Assembly (NCBI GenBank): GCA_017163975.1
Contig: JAFFSR010000264.1
Location: 3,100,001 to 3,164,000, forward strand
DNA length: 64,000 bases
Direction of reading: 5' to 3'
DNA from: Anastatus disparis
Taxonomy: Eukaryota; Arthropoda; Insecta; Hymenoptera; Eupelmidae
Positions 49,901 to 59,274 of this stretch are shown here, piece by piece (the first letter of the stretch is position 1; the number at the start of each line of letters is the position of its first letter). The notes beneath the pieces are model-generated. The model ran no database searches. It saw nothing but the letters and a program-made list of their open reading frames with translations, and had not been told where the DNA came from. The translations under genes were made by a program, and so were the position numbers.

Positions 49901-50519
49901 AATGACTCTTAAGAAATCGGCGCCGGGTACGAGTTTGTCTTGCATTTACTTTTCATAAAACTTGTTAACTACCGGTTCTAGAAAATATTTCATTAAAAAA
50001 AATAATTAAAATATGAAGGGTTTTAATATTTAAAATTTGGGTCAAAGTTCAAACTTGTATATTCTACTTTTGTTTGGTTAAAAATTAGTTTTTAAAACGT
50101 TATTGATTGGTAGAATGTATTATATGACTATTATATTTTCTATCATAATTTTTAACATACAAACTTTATTGAACTGTTGTTTTAAAATTTATAATTTAAG
50201 TTAAATTTTATTGTTTGATTATAAAAAATTTTTAATAAATGTATTTAATAGATTGTAAAAAATTATGATAAAATATTTAATAAACAAATCCTAAAATTAA
50301 TTTATTTCACTGACGAAAATACGTTTGACAATACTTTTGTAAACTTTTATTTCTAATGCTATATATCTCATCGTAAACAAAGTTTGACATAAATTCAATC
50401 AAAATCTAAATACTTACAGTATTTTTGTTGTTGCTTGTGTTTAAAATGATCGAACTAGGCGACTTGCTACTTCCATTTCCAATAACATTAATCACATTCT
50501 TTTCCATTGTATCTGTCAT
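19485..50519 (-). CDS. Fatp: Long-chain fatty acid transport protein / very-long-chain acyl-CoA synthetase (SLC27 family), 12 coding exons
   Basis: The product imports long-chain fatty acids and activates them to acyl-CoA at the plasma or ER membrane. Twelve exons with GT-AG borders and consistent phases add to 2430 nt, 809 codons plus stop. Residues 1-160 are a polar, Ser/Asn-rich extension. Residues 163-204 are hydrophobic membrane segments. The AMP/ATP-binding motif [14 protein letters not shown] is at 411-424, LPLYHTAGG follows in exon 6, FYGATE is at 551-556, and the FATP signature [17 protein letters not shown] is at 669-685. The C-terminus [12 protein letters not shown] matches the family end. 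SLC27 proteins are usually about 620-650 residues. Translation from Met167 would give 643, so the extension is the odd part. Exons 3-12 are certain; exon 1 rests on an in-phase ATG exon with a good donor and a TATA box upstream. Drosophila Fatp and vertebrate SLC27A1/A4 are the nearest families I recognise. Confidence 0.93.
19758..19941 (-). mobile_element. tRNA-derived SINE, family S1, copy 2 (in Fatp intron 11)
   Basis: The head at 19941 reads TTGTCAGTGGCTCACTCTAT on the minus strand. The body has AAGCACCACTGTACGTTGC and TTTGTTCACAAACACAC, and the end is near TACAGCGACGTTAA. It lies in the last intron in the same sense as the gene. The B-box is eroded (TTTAAATCCC). Confidence 0.8.
20668..20821 (-). 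CDS. Fatp: Fatp exon 11
   Basis: Bounded by TTTCATTTCAG and GTAATTG. Encodes residues 708-758, including [12 protein letters not shown] and [13 protein letters not shown], typical of the C-terminal domain of FATP acyl-CoA synthetases. Confidence 0.95.
20905..21062 (-). CDS. Fatp: Fatp exon 10
   Basis: Bounded by CTTTTAG and GTAAAT. Encodes residues 655-707 with the FATP/VLACS signature [17 protein letters not shown] and the end [11 protein letters not shown]. Confidence 0.96.
21148..21285 (-). CDS. Fatp: Fatp exon 9
   Basis: Bounded by AATTTGCAG and GTAAAA. Encodes residues 609-654: [19 protein letters not shown] and [13 protein letters not shown]. The first codon is shared with exon 8. Confidence 0.95.
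21714..21922. mobile_element. TTAA-type MITE, family M1, copy 5 (in Fatp intron 8)
   Basis: Perfect TTAA flanks lie at 21710-21713 and 21923-21926. Left terminus GGAAATGTAAAATACCGTCA; right end GTCGGTAACTATAA, a spacer, then CTACATCACC. Inner arms pair ACAGTCTTCC with GGGAAACTGC. It is the best-preserved copy and defines the family target site as TTAA, the site used by piggyBac-type transposases. Confidence 0.8.
22070..22210 (-). CDS. Fatp: Fatp exon 8
   Basis: Acceptor TTTTTATAG, donor GTATGTATAC. Encodes residues 562-608: [18 protein letters not shown], then [14 protein letters not shown] and GLCQACEP. Confidence 0.95.
22317..22509 (-). CDS. Fatp: Fatp exon 7
   Basis: Acceptor CATGTCATAG, donor GTAAGTG. 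Encodes residues 498-561: [27 protein letters not shown] and [12 protein letters not shown]. The last contains the conserved adenylate-forming YGATE motif. Confidence 0.96.
22957..23158 (-). CDS. Fatp: Fatp exon 6
   Basis: Acceptor CATTTTCAG, donor GTAAGATA. Encodes residues 430-497: [50 protein letters not shown] and DCIKYNCT. Confidence 0.96.
23469..23768. mobile_element. piggyBac-like MITE with TTAA target duplication (in Fatp intron 5)
   Basis: The 300-bp element is flanked by TTAA at 23465-23468 and 23769-23772. The terminal inverted repeat is CCCTTTCAGAAC at the left and GTTCTGAAAGGG at the right, 12 of 12 matches. TTAA targets and CCCT-type ends are hallmarks of the piggyBac superfamily. 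The interior is non-coding apart from a meaningless 84-codon frame. Confidence 0.88.
24101..24335 (-). CDS. Fatp: Fatp exon 5
   Basis: Acceptor AAAATTCCAG, donor GTACAG. Encodes residues 352-430, with [17 protein letters not shown] and, near its end, the AMP-binding P-loop-like motif [14 protein letters not shown]. This is the nucleotide-binding core of the enzyme. Confidence 0.96.
25247..25484 (-). CDS. Fatp: Fatp exon 4
   Basis: Acceptor ATATTTTTCAG, donor GTAAATTG. Encodes residues 273-351: [52 protein letters not shown] and [10 protein letters not shown]. Confidence 0.95.
26935..27085 (-). CDS. Fatp: Fatp exon 3
   Basis: Acceptor AAATATTACAG, donor GTATTAAT. Encodes residues 222-272: [25 protein letters not shown] and [13 protein letters not shown], the start of the adenylate-forming domain. 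Confidence 0.94.
28246..28411. mobile_element. Fold-back MITE, family M2, diverged copy (Fatp intron 2)
   Basis: TTAA precedes the left end, and GTCAATTTTCTACCAAGG forms the right end, matching the terminus of the elements at 34399 and 56783. Inside, GGACACTTACCTT faces AGGTAAGTGTC. The left terminus is diverged. Confidence 0.55.
29836..30445. mobile_element. 610-bp long inverted repeat (Fatp intron 2)
   Basis: Arms of about 150 bp face each other. TATATATAGCTCTTT pairs with AAAGAGCTATATATA, ATACCTAATTTTTATAC with the similar CATAAAAATTAGGTTT, and AGATAGAAATTAGATAC with GTATCTAATCTCTATCT. The spacer itself has inverted ends (GTTTGATT facing AATCAAAC). It has no coding capacity. It is probably a non-autonomous DNA element; the transcript of the intron could fold into long double-stranded RNA. 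Confidence 0.75.
32094..32656 (-). CDS. Fatp: Fatp exon 2 (Asn-rich extension and membrane segments)
   Basis: Acceptor ATTTGCATAG, donor GTGAGTAT. Encodes residues 35-221. It starts [19 protein letters not shown]. An Asn/Ser run follows at about 66-88, coded by AAC/AAT triplets, then a Ser/Thr/Gly-rich stretch. From 163 come [15 protein letters not shown] (after a preceding Arg/Leu-rich basic stretch) and [18 protein letters not shown], typical of FATP membrane anchors. There is no in-frame ATG before the one for Met167, so the upstream part needs exon 1 to be translated. Confidence 0.92.
32515..32570. repeat. Trinucleotide (GTT/ATT) repeat inside exon 2
   Basis: An imperfect run of TTG/TTA triplets (AAC/AAT in the sense strand) codes the Asn-rich tract of Fatp. 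Such triplet runs commonly vary in length between individuals. Confidence 0.85.
34552..34565. repeat. Target-site duplication, left copy
   Basis: ATTATAATATTTTA here is repeated exactly at 34955-34968, on either side of the SINE, showing a recent target-primed insertion. Confidence 0.93.
34566..34954 (+). mobile_element. tRNA-derived SINE, family S2, with A-tail and perfect 14-bp target duplication
   Basis: The 5' part is a tRNA-like promoter: A-box TGGCGTAATGG at 34595-34605 and B-box GGTTCGAATCC at 34638-34648. The body ends in an A-run of about 25 nt just before the right target duplication. The first 34 nt are a 17-nt block, GTAAGAGCGCGGTGGCG, present twice in tandem. The exact flanking repeat points to a young insertion. 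A 113-codon frame on the other strand across it is not a gene. Confidence 0.93.
34955..34968. repeat. Target-site duplication, right copy
   Basis: An identical 14-bp copy of the sequence at 34552-34565, directly after the A-tail. Confidence 0.93.
35350..44362. other. Fatp intron 1, AT-rich interior
   Basis: About 9 kb of very AT-rich intron. Apart from the small tandem repeat at 36630 and a GC-richer island at 42170-42310, nothing distinctive is seen. Open frames such as 37243-37437 lack codon balance or splice signals. Confidence 0.5.
36630..36727. repeat. Three-copy short tandem repeat
   Basis: The unit AGAAAATGGTGTAAATAATT followed by CTTGACAATA occurs three times, at about 36630, 36660 and 36695, with small length and base changes. 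Confidence 0.85.
44363..44600 (-). promoter_or_regulatory. Fatp: Candidate alternative first exon of Fatp
   Basis: A GC-richer segment on the minus strand ends in GCTATCGGA followed by GTGAGTAC, a near-ideal splice donor. CTATAAGAG at about 44653 lies upstream. If joined to exon 2 at 32656, the frame is open back to a TAA, without an ATG. Such a transcript would therefore be read from Met167 in exon 2, giving the 643-residue form. No transcript evidence is available here. The start of the exon is a guess. Confidence 0.3.
44601..45802. other. Fatp intron 1, possible regulatory island
   Basis: Positions 44640-44900 contain pyrimidine-rich and GC-richer sequence unlike the surrounding intron, consistent with a promoter for the candidate exon at 44363. 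The remainder is AT-rich, with no exon seen. Confidence 0.3.
45803..46036. mobile_element. MITE, family M3 (Fatp intron 1)
   Basis: Terminal inverted repeats are CACGGAGAAAAAT and ATTTTTCTCCGTG. Subterminal arms pair CTGCCATCATAGCAAAA with TTTTGCTATGATGGCAG, and AAAGTAATATTG with the related ATAACTTTACTTT. The left flank is TTAATG and the right flank TAACTAA, so a drifted TTAA-like target is possible but not shown. About 234 bp, non-coding. Confidence 0.8.
46037..49214. other. Fatp intron 1, AT-rich
   Basis: A GC-richer patch at 46720-46860 ends in a hairpin (CTTTTCAC facing GTGAAAAG, 46828-46853). No exon or RNA gene is recognised. The frames at 47657-47875 and 48831-49016 look like noise. 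Confidence 0.45.
49215..49340 (-). mobile_element. tRNA-derived SINE, family S1, copy 3 (internally deleted)
   Basis: The 3' end (ACAGCGACGTTAAATAAA), the AGGCACCACTGTACGTT block and the B-box region GAGTTCGATTCCC match the other copies. About 50 nt of the body and about 15 nt of the tRNA-like A-box region are missing. It lies in Fatp intron 1, in the gene's orientation. Confidence 0.78.
49341..50417. other. Fatp intron 1, 5' end
   Basis: AT-rich, with a GC-richer patch at 49845-49930 (a run of GCGCGCGC and GGCGCCGGG). I see no coding exon. Confidence 0.4.
50418..50519 (-). CDS. Fatp: Fatp exon 1 (start codon)
   Basis: ATG at 50517-50519 in the context GCAAAAATGA starts a 34-codon segment, [16 protein letters not shown] through NTSNNKNT. 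It ends in phase 0 at the donor GTAAGTA and joins exactly to GAC GTG at 32656. The segment is polar like the beginning of exon 2. The choice rests on phase, donor strength and a TATA box 450 nt upstream, since the family has no conserved sequence here. Confidence 0.68.
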
Positions 50520-50965
50520 TTTTGCAATGATTTATCAAACACTCAAACATAAATAAACTTTTTTAAAAATAAAACGAACATTCAAAATTAATAAATAAAA
50601 AAACGTAGAACGTTAAATTTAATATAAATTTAAAGACCTTGTAAAAAAAACAAAAAATTAAATAAAATAATTAAAGAATCACAGAATTTAAAATATCTTC
50701 AGCTTCTTGCTCGTCGTTCATCGGTTCCAACTTTTAAAAATTCCTTTCTTACATTCAACACTTAGCACCTCACTTTATGTATACAAATTTCTTTGTATAC
50801 GCAAATTCAATCACTTCTTTGTACGTTATATGCTAAAAAAATGTACCAATATACAGATTTTATAAATAAATAATTTTTTAGTTTTAAAGAAAAAAAAACG
50901 CGTACACGACACGCGATTTTTCCTCCAAAGTTTGGTATACACTTATATTTATAAACGCAAAGGAA

Positions 50966-50975
50966 CCTTTTTATA
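50966..50975 (-). promoter_or_regulatory. Fatp: Fatp TATA box
   Basis: TATAAAAAGG on the minus strand sits in a GC-richer segment (50880-51240). A start about 30 nt downstream, near 50940, would give a 5' leader of about 420 nt to the ATG at 50519 without further splicing. Confidence 0.55.
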
Positions 50976-51240
50976 ATCGCGCGAAAGTTGACTTGCCGGC
51001 AGACCAGCGGCCAAGACTGCAAGTACTAAAAGCTATAAGCTAGAAGCCGAACCAGTAAACGTATCAACGTTTTTACACCACACAGAAACCCGTGTCTCCC
51101 TCCATATCTCCGATTTCCTCGTGGCTTTGCTCTTTCTATATGTACAGGTAGATTGTGCATGTATGGGTTTGACTTTGTATAAATATATGTATATGTATAC
51201 ATCGAGCTCTCTGGACATATACACGCACAATCCACCAATG

Positions 51241-52259
51241 GGAGTCTTTGAAACTCTGATGGTTAGAAAAGCTTGTTAGATGGGTTTGCTGCTGGCCAGC
51301 TGTTTTATTTATTATCATTTACGCTAAGATTTTTGGATGAAGGAAAAAAGTTTTTTCTTTATTTTTATTATTAAAAAAATATTTTCTTTATTATTTTCAT
51401 TCTAAAAAGTGATCCTTAATTAATCTTGCGATATACAATTATTAATGAATTTCAAGAAAAAGTTTTGATTTATGAAAAATGTGTAAAAAATTTATAGTTT
51501 GAAAAATTTTTCGTTTCATATTTTAAAGTTTTAATTCTTTTCATTATTGAATCAAATGATCTTTAAATAATAATTTTTCGTTTGATAAGAGGATCGTTTA
51601 CATAAGATGAAGTAAACATGACGCGTTGTTAATAACAATTAACAAGCGTAAAGCAATAATAATAGACTTTGGCTTTTATTCGCATTTTAAATATCAAATA
51701 TGCAAGCAGATTACTTCATTTCATTGAAAAAAAAAATCAATATTTCAATCAATCTTCAAATCAGACGTTAATTCAAACGACTCAGTTGAACTTATTTATA
51801 TTACATTTTCATTTTTATTAATAGAAAAAACATTTTTTTCTTCATACGAGGAAAAATTTTTTCATCTAGCACGTTTCGTTGTCTTATTTGTTTAGGATTA
51901 TTAGCATATTAGAAAAAAAAAACGCTGCCAAGTGCTTTGGCGGAATGCTTACTCATAGAGTTCTTTGAGTTTCATTAATTTTTTTATATTTATTTATATG
52001 TGATTTTAATATTAAAAAATTGTCTAACATTAATATTTACTCATATTGTGCTTTATAAATTTCGAACACATATGCTAGCTGTTTGCTTTTTCAACATTTA
52101 TAATTTATTTTAAATCATTAAATAATACAAAAAAATTTGTTCTATTGAAAAATGATATAATGTAGTAATAAAAAGAATGATGACAACAAAATTTCTAATC
52201 TTTATAAAATGCAATCATATTTATATATAAATACAGTTCATGTTTATGGCTCTATAAAA
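51241..52259. other. AT-rich stretch upstream of Fatp
   Basis: No gene or repeat is recognised. Overlapping short frames at 51026-51318 come from the GC-richer promoter zone and have no domain. Confidence 0.45.
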
Positions 52260-53545
52260 AAAACTACTCTATGAATACCAATTTTCAATAGCTTCCCGTC
52301 TAGTTATACAAAAACATAGATGGTATACAAAATTTGAAGCAAATCCATCGAGTAATTTTCGAGATCTAACTGGTTAAATAAATAACATTTTCTTTTCAAA
52401 ATTTCTTTTTCAAAATTTTAAAAATTCTCTAAAATTAAAACTACGCTATGAAAATCAATTTTTGAAAATTTCCCTTCTTTTGGCAGTCGCAAATAATTTC
52501 CCTGCAATTTTTAGAACAAATCTATCGAGTACTTTACGTAGAATAAAAAAAAATAAGAAAGGAAAAATCGAATTTTTTTTTAAATCTTTAAAATTCTCTA
52601 AAATTGCAACCACGCTAAAAAAATTAGTTTTCAAAAGCTTATGTTTTTCAGACAACAGCGAATTAATTGTATAAAAATTTTGGAGAAAATTTATAGTATG
52701 GTTTACGCAAAATAGAAAATAAATGAAAAATAAAAATTTTTTTGAAAATTTTCAAAGTGCTCTAAAATTAAAACTGCACTGAGAAAATTAATTTTCCAAA
52801 GCTTGTTTTCTTCAGACAGTAGCGAATAAATTGCATACAAATTTTGGAGCAAATCTATCAAATGGTTTTCGTAAAATAGAAAAAAATTAAAAATAAAAAT
52901 TTTTTAAAAATTTTAAAAATGCTCTAAAATTAAAAGTGCGCTAAGAAAATTAGTGTACAAAATTTTTTATACTTTTGGCAGTCGAAATTAAGTTCCATAC
53001 AAATTTTCGAACAAATTCTTCGAGTAGTTTACGTAAAATACAAAAAAAAATGAAAAATCGAAATTTTTTAAAAATTCTTAAAATGATTCTAAAAAAAAAA
53101 CTGCGCTAAGAAAACCAATTCCCAATAGCTTCCGCACCAGTTCATCAAAAAATTAAATTGTATGGAAAATTTGAAGTAAATCCATCGAGTAGTTTTTAAG
53201 ATTTTATTGGCTTAATAAATAGAAACATTTTTTTCAAAAATTTCAAAATGCTCTAAAATTAAAACTGAGCTAAGAAAATCAGTTTTTAAAAATTTATTTT
53301 ATCCGGGCAATCAGAAATAAATTCCATGCAAATTTTGAAGCAAATTCATCGAGTAGTAAACAAAAAAAAATCAAAAAACGAAAAATCGAATTTTTTTTTT
53401 ATTTTTTAAAAAAACTTTAAAATGAAAACTACGGTGGAAGAACCAAATTATCAATAGCTTCCCAGCAAGTTAATCACAAAACTAAATTCCATGCAAAATT
53501 AGAAGCAAATCCATCGAGTAGTTCTCGAGATACAGCTTACTAACT
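52260..53545. repeat. Diverged ~165-bp tandem array, about 7-8 units
   Basis: The word CTCTAAAATTAAAACT or a variant recurs at 52427, 52596, 52760, 52922, 53087, 53251 and 53415, spacing 162-169. Each unit also has AAATCCATCGAGTAGT or a variant and a run of A and T. Units are much more diverged than in the array at 1-1200, and the sequences are unrelated. Confidence 0.88.
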
Positions 53546-53710
53546 GAATTCATACATCCACACACACACACACACACACACACATACATACAGACATTTT
53601 CTGGAAACCACTTTTTTCGACTCACTGAGTTCAAATATGTACAAATTAATGAAAAAATAGAAAAAAATTTTTTTTACCGATACAATGCTTTCTCTATGAG
53701 AAAGCAATTA
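53546..53710. repeat. Terminal block of the array: CA microsatellite and hairpin
   Basis: A (CA)n run lies at about 53555-53583, followed by CATACATACAGACATTTTCT. A perfect 9-bp hairpin at 53686-53706 (TGCTTTCTC, loop TAT, GAGAAAGCA) follows. Tandem units, a microsatellite and a 3' hairpin together resemble DINE-1/Helentron-type non-autonomous elements. The canonical CTRR end is not seen, so this class is tentative. Confidence 0.6.
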
Positions 53711-56700
53711 TAAAGATTTCGAGTTTACTACAAGTGTCTATTTTAAAACGCATATTTATTTTAATTGACACGGGTCAAATAGTTGTTGTATAAACGTTCC
53801 TGCGCTCGGCTCGTATATACCTATGATGGCGCAAAAAGAAAAAAAAAAGTTGTTGATCAAGATACTTATGTTTATAGTAATACCGATGAAAGGTACTAAA
53901 TGTAAGCTGTATATAGCTCAATGCTTTTTGACGCAAGCTATTTGCCACGAAGGATTGTGTTTCTTTTTTCTCTTGATGCAAAATTTCTAAAGACACTTTA
54001 AACAATAACAAATTAAATGTCATTTTTTTTATACTGATGAGAATAAAAAAAAAGTACGAATGAAAGTCATTTATCATTAAATCTGCTCCATCATTGAATT
54101 ATTGCAAACGTTTTAATTTAACATTCTGTTTAATGCAATTTGTAATTATTTTGTAACACAAACTACACATTGCGTGTTATCAACTTTATGATTTTATCAT
54201 AATACGAATGTACTTTAGTTTTATAGTTTAATAAGATAAGTGCTTAATGCAATAACAAACTTGAATGTTGCTCTTCAAAATCATTATTAATAAAATACTC
54301 AATTGTAGAAAATATTTCCTAAAAAATCAAATGTCTAAATCTTTTAGTACTTTTTACACTTTTGCTGAATTATAAGTAAAGAAAGTTTGCTTTACTTATT
54401 ATTCCGTTTAAAATATAATGGATTCATTGATAATATTCTAAAAACCATTGAAAAAATCTTCAAATATTTGCCTTTCGTAACCAACCTTGAACGCGTTAAA
54501 CTCTTAACTTGAAAAATTCATAAATTTTCTTTCTTTTTTTATTTTCTAACATTTCTCAAAATGTAAAAATTAAACATTTCTTACATAAATATTTGTTTAA
54601 AATATTAGTGCAAAGTGCGTATTTTCATTTCTTTATTTTAGACATACACATCTTGATCGTACAATAAACCCATAGCATAAGCTCTCGCTTGCACGGACCG
54701 TTTCATTATTGCGCTGTTGCCCGAGCCTATATACACCACAAAGTCCATCCTACTTTCTCGCGTGCATAAAGGAGAAATGGAGAAGGCGAATGAGAATCTT
54801 TTTGCGGGAATTGCATATACACTAGGAGAAAATTTATGCGAATGTAACGATTAATCATTGAATGGGACGTATTTTATGGCTTTCAAAAGGTTGTGACGAA
54901 ATTATTTTTATATCGTGACAATTTTTTAATTTATACAGCCTTTTTTTAATCATATTAAAATGTAGTATTTTTTCATTGAATTAGTTAATACAATATTTCT
55001 TCATGAGTTCAGACTCTTGAAACTTTGTATTTTATTAATTCTTCAACAAAATTACAAAGATTGAACAATTTTTTAAGATGATAAACATTTTTGATCTAGT
55101 CGTTATCTAACTTAATGGAAAACTTCTTAATGTTTCAATTAAAGTTTTTTCTAAAATAAAAAACTTATTTAGTTGACAATTATATTTATTTTCAAAAAGT
55201 TTACATGATTAACTTTCTTTGATTTTGTGTTCTAGTTTAGATGGAAATTTCTAATTATTTCTGTAACTTATCATTAATTTATCGATATAAATTGTTTCCT
55301 TTTTAATTTCCGTTTCCTCTGTAGAGAAAAAAAGAATTTAAAAAATTAATTAAATATAATATTTCTAAAAAGAAAATCTAATTTATTCTAAAAAAATAAT
55401 AACGTATATACAGTTAAGTCTGATGTAATAAACCTTTTTACAAGTATAAAGCATAATTACTCGGTTACGTTGTCCTCAAAGATCTTTCTTTAATACGTAC
55501 GTATCTTGTGCTTGTCAAATTACAAGCATATTTTTGCTTAACTCTTGCCTCTTTTTTATTTCTAAGTATACACACAAGTGCTTACAGAAAAAAAAATTAA
55601 ACGCAAGGATTATGCAATTGTCATATACTGATGACATAAAATTAACAAAGTATAAAAAAGATTATAATGTACGCATGTAATATAAGAATGAATTTTATAT
55701 TTGTATTTATTAAAAATTTACATGGTACTTGTTGAGTTGGTAGTGAAAAGAAAGAAATCTTTATATAATTTGTATAGAAGTTTCTTGAAAAAAAAAAATA
55801 ATAATAATAAAGATTATTATCCATACGTATTCTATATAGAGAGATGTTCGTGTTAGAAAAATGGAACCTTCACTTGAACACGCAACAAATCTTGCAGCAC
55901 ATTCAATCAATTATTTCTTGTACCAATTTCCATGTCATCTCTTTTTTTTTATTCAACACTCCTCATATTCTAAGCAATACTTTATATTCTTTCGTCTAAA
56001 CAAACCGATGGTTCTTCTCTGCTGAAAAAAATATGTATACATGTCATTATTACACGAACGTCATTACGCAGTCATTGTAATGACGTCTTACAGCCTTAAG
56101 CCATTGACCGTAAGTTGCACGTATAGGCTTACTTTATTACGAAGTCAAGAAAGAAAATGAAATAAAAATAACAAAAAACGGTGTGTATAACGTAGGCGAA
56201 GCCATTAATGCATCAGTTGCTGATTTAGGAAATTTAGGAAAATATTACATGTGCAATATGTACAACAAGGCGTTTATTGCATTTCCTTTTTCTAATTTCT
56301 TCATTGCATATAACCATCTTTTGAATCATCGCGTAACACTTTTTTTTCTCCTTGCGTTTCCCGGAAATTAAATTTTTTAATATCAAATAAAAAGTTTCAT
56401 ATTTTTCTATACAATGCTATGCACGTATGTATAGACAAATGGGCGTTGATGAATGCTCGGCGATGGTCTTATAATAAAGTAAATAAGGGAGTAAGTTATA
56501 GTGCTATGGAGAATCATGTATTCTTTGTAAAATTGATTAAATGTACATAATTAACATTTATTACACAAAAAGTTTATTTAATAAATAAATATATTTTCAT
56601 GATTATCAGCTAATAAACTATATTGGTTAATATACGTAGGTTTCTTTACAATCTTGTTGAAAATTTTAAAGCATATTTCATATATGTAAATAAATTTCGT

Positions 56701-56782
56701 TTCGAATATATATAAATATACATTTCGTATACATTATTATGACATAGACTTGATTTTATTAATTTATTATAAATTGCATTAA
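53711..56782. other. Gene-poor AT-rich stretch
   Basis: GC-richer islands at 54640-54860 and 56020-56220 have no recognisable exon or RNA. Frames at 53775-54077, 55642-55824 and 56183-56371 are low-complexity. Confidence 0.45.
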
Positions 56783-56877
56783 CCTGATAGAAAATTGACC
56801 ATGATGTGGCCATAAAATGGTAATTAACACGCCGATTTACTATCTTATGGCCGTATGATGGTCAATTTTCTACCAGG
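56783..56877. mobile_element. TTAA-flanked MITE, family M2, compact copy
   Basis: TTAA flanks lie at 56779-56782 and 56878-56881. Terminal repeats are CCTGATAGAAAATTGACCAT and ATGGTCAATTTTCTACCAGG, with one mismatch. Further pairing is GGCCATAA/TTATGGCC. At 95 bp it is a nearly complete palindrome and the cleanest copy of family M2. Confidence 0.85.
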
Positions 56878-56881
56878 TTAA

Positions 56882-59210
56882 TGTAATTATTATAAACTTT
56901 TTTAATTATAATAAAAAACATTAATTTTATAGTAAAATAATAGCTTTGAAGTCGTAATTACGAAGTTACATAATAATTTATAATAATATATTCTATTTTC
57001 CTGTTACGGTGTACATAAATAAGATTTAATTTAAAGCTGGCTACTTTTAAATATAGATTTGTTAATGTATACATTATGTGATCTCTATATATTGTGTACG
57101 AGCAGGTCGGCGGGATATACTTGAAAGAGACAAGTTTTCGATGAATCATCTTATTATAATCTATGTTATTTAAATTTCGACACAAAATTATGCAAAATGT
57201 TTATGAATTGAGTAAATTGAATAAAAAAGAAATAGAAAATTATAGTTTATAATAAGTTATATTTATTTGAATTTATTTGTTCTTCTTATAAGATTAATTT
57301 CAAATTAATTTCAACTGTGAAATTATACCCGAACAATTTGATATAAAACATATTTACAAAAATCGTCAACAATATGTCTCGAACTAACTTAAGAACTTTT
57401 TTGTTCTTTTTTGAATTGTATTTAAATACCCTGACATTTAAATCAAGTTTTAATGTCCTAAAGAATATTCATAAGATATATAGCGTGTGTATATAACGTA
57501 CGAATGTGCTGAAAGGCTTTTTAAAGGCAAGGGGTCATCGGATGGCAATTTATATCGTGAGCTAAATTTAATGGTTAAATTTGCAAGAAACATAACTACC
57601 TAACGAACGGCACCAGAGCAGCGTAACCACTTTCTTTAAACTACTAAAAAAAAATTCTCAATCTATGCCACCGCATAAATATATGTATACATCTATACAT
57701 TATAAAAAACTAGAAAGAAGTTTTCTCTTTCTTTGGTGCACTACACTTATATACATATATCAACGTGTATATATATCTGCTAGTGGTTTCTATAAAAAAA
57801 AATAATAAAATGTACAAGTAATTTTTGCTGTTGCGTAACCCGAGAGTTTTTCGTCCTCGTGTTACATTCACGATTTTTTTATGACATAAGTGTAGTCTGT
57901 TATTCATCAAATATATGAACTATATATTAAGATTATGACAAAAATTTGGTTGAAAATAAAAAATTGAAAAATATATCGACGAGATTTTAATCCGAGAATA
58001 AAATTAAAATAAATAATGCGAGAAGTTGACGTACGTTTTTATAATAAAGGAAAAGGAAATAGAGAATGAAAATCCGGACTATATTTATATATTCGAAGAT
58101 TAGGTCATTCAAAAAAAAAAGCCGAAACGTTGAAGTGCTTGATAATCTTGATAAAATTCAAGTGATTTTTACTGAAGTGCTGTATAAAACGGAGCCAAAA
58201 ACATATCGTTAAGAACAAGATTCACTTACAATTAGTAAAAAAAACAAGTACAAGCCAAATGAGAAAAATTCAATACTTTTATAATTTCTTGCACGTAATT
58301 AAATTTTGAGAAAAATAACCTTGTAAAACGAGTGTCATTAGAATGACCCATTAATTATTTGTCATTTACGTGCAATAAACAGTAGTTTTTTCACCTTATT
58401 TTTGTCAACATTAATCTTCTTTTTTTTGGGACGTTTTATGTCTAACATTAATTTTTCACGTCAAATTGAATAGCAAATAAAAATATAACTTAATTTGTAT
58501 TCAACTACTAAATAATAATTAATTTAAATCATATATATTGTGCCGGAAAAAATATTCTTAAAAAAATTTGCTAAGATAGTGTCATAATACAGAGATGAAG
58601 GAAAAATTTGCAATTTTTGTTTCAATTTTTTTAATATTGTAATTTATTCAATAAATAATGGTAGTATTTAAAAAAAATTCAATAAACGAATTATAAAATT
58701 TATTTTTGAACAGATTAAAAAAAAAATAAAACGAGAGATAACGTAATATACATCATACTGTCTTTTTATAAAAAATCAGTGTAATTTGATATTTCATTTG
58801 AACGATTGGGTGAGTCTAATTTGTTCTCTAACGGGTTTTTTCGTACTTACAGCGTTACATTATTCGTGCGCAATTTATCTGCGCAACTATATATACAAGG
58901 GCTATGAAAAACAGGTAAAAATACCGCTATAAAGTAATGTACCACAGCAACGAGGATGACCAAATGAACCTTTTATCGGCTGAGTAGTAGTAGTATTTGT
59001 CCTCTTAGTAGAAACGGATAAAATAGATCAGACATTAGAGTCTTTGATATTTGGCTCATTGTATCACTGATTTTCATGAAAATTAAGAAGTTGATTTTTC
59101 TTAATTCAAATTTTTAATTATAAGATTTTAAAAAATTGCTATTTTTTAATATTTATTTATAAAAATTTATTGATTAATTCATTATTGACAAAATTTAATG
59201 TCCAGTTAAA
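56882..59210. other. AT-rich stretch upstream of the small RNA genes
   Basis: No coding exon was found. A GC-richer patch with a TATATATA box lies at 58850-59030. It lacks the spacing and box shared by the two small RNA genes and is not called. Confidence 0.4.
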
Positions 59211-59241
59211 GTCGACAGATGGCTAAAATGTATTTTAAAGA

Positions 59242-59265
59242 TACTCGCAAGTGCAGGCGCGAGTT
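59242..59265 (+). promoter_or_regulatory. Proximal sequence element of small RNA gene 1
   Basis: TCGCAA followed by a one-base gap and TGCA, then G-rich sequence and GTT, is shared with the same position of gene 2. It lies 30 bp upstream of the TATA box in both. This position fits the PSE of insect snRNA-type RNA polymerase III promoters. Confidence 0.6.
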
Positions 59266-59274
59266 CTTGTTCAC

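Noticed and set aside
58850..59030. Third small RNA gene with a TATATATA box near 58889
   Set aside because: It lacks the conserved stem ends, and the nearest GCGCAA box is about 21 bp from TATA, not 30 as in the two called genes.
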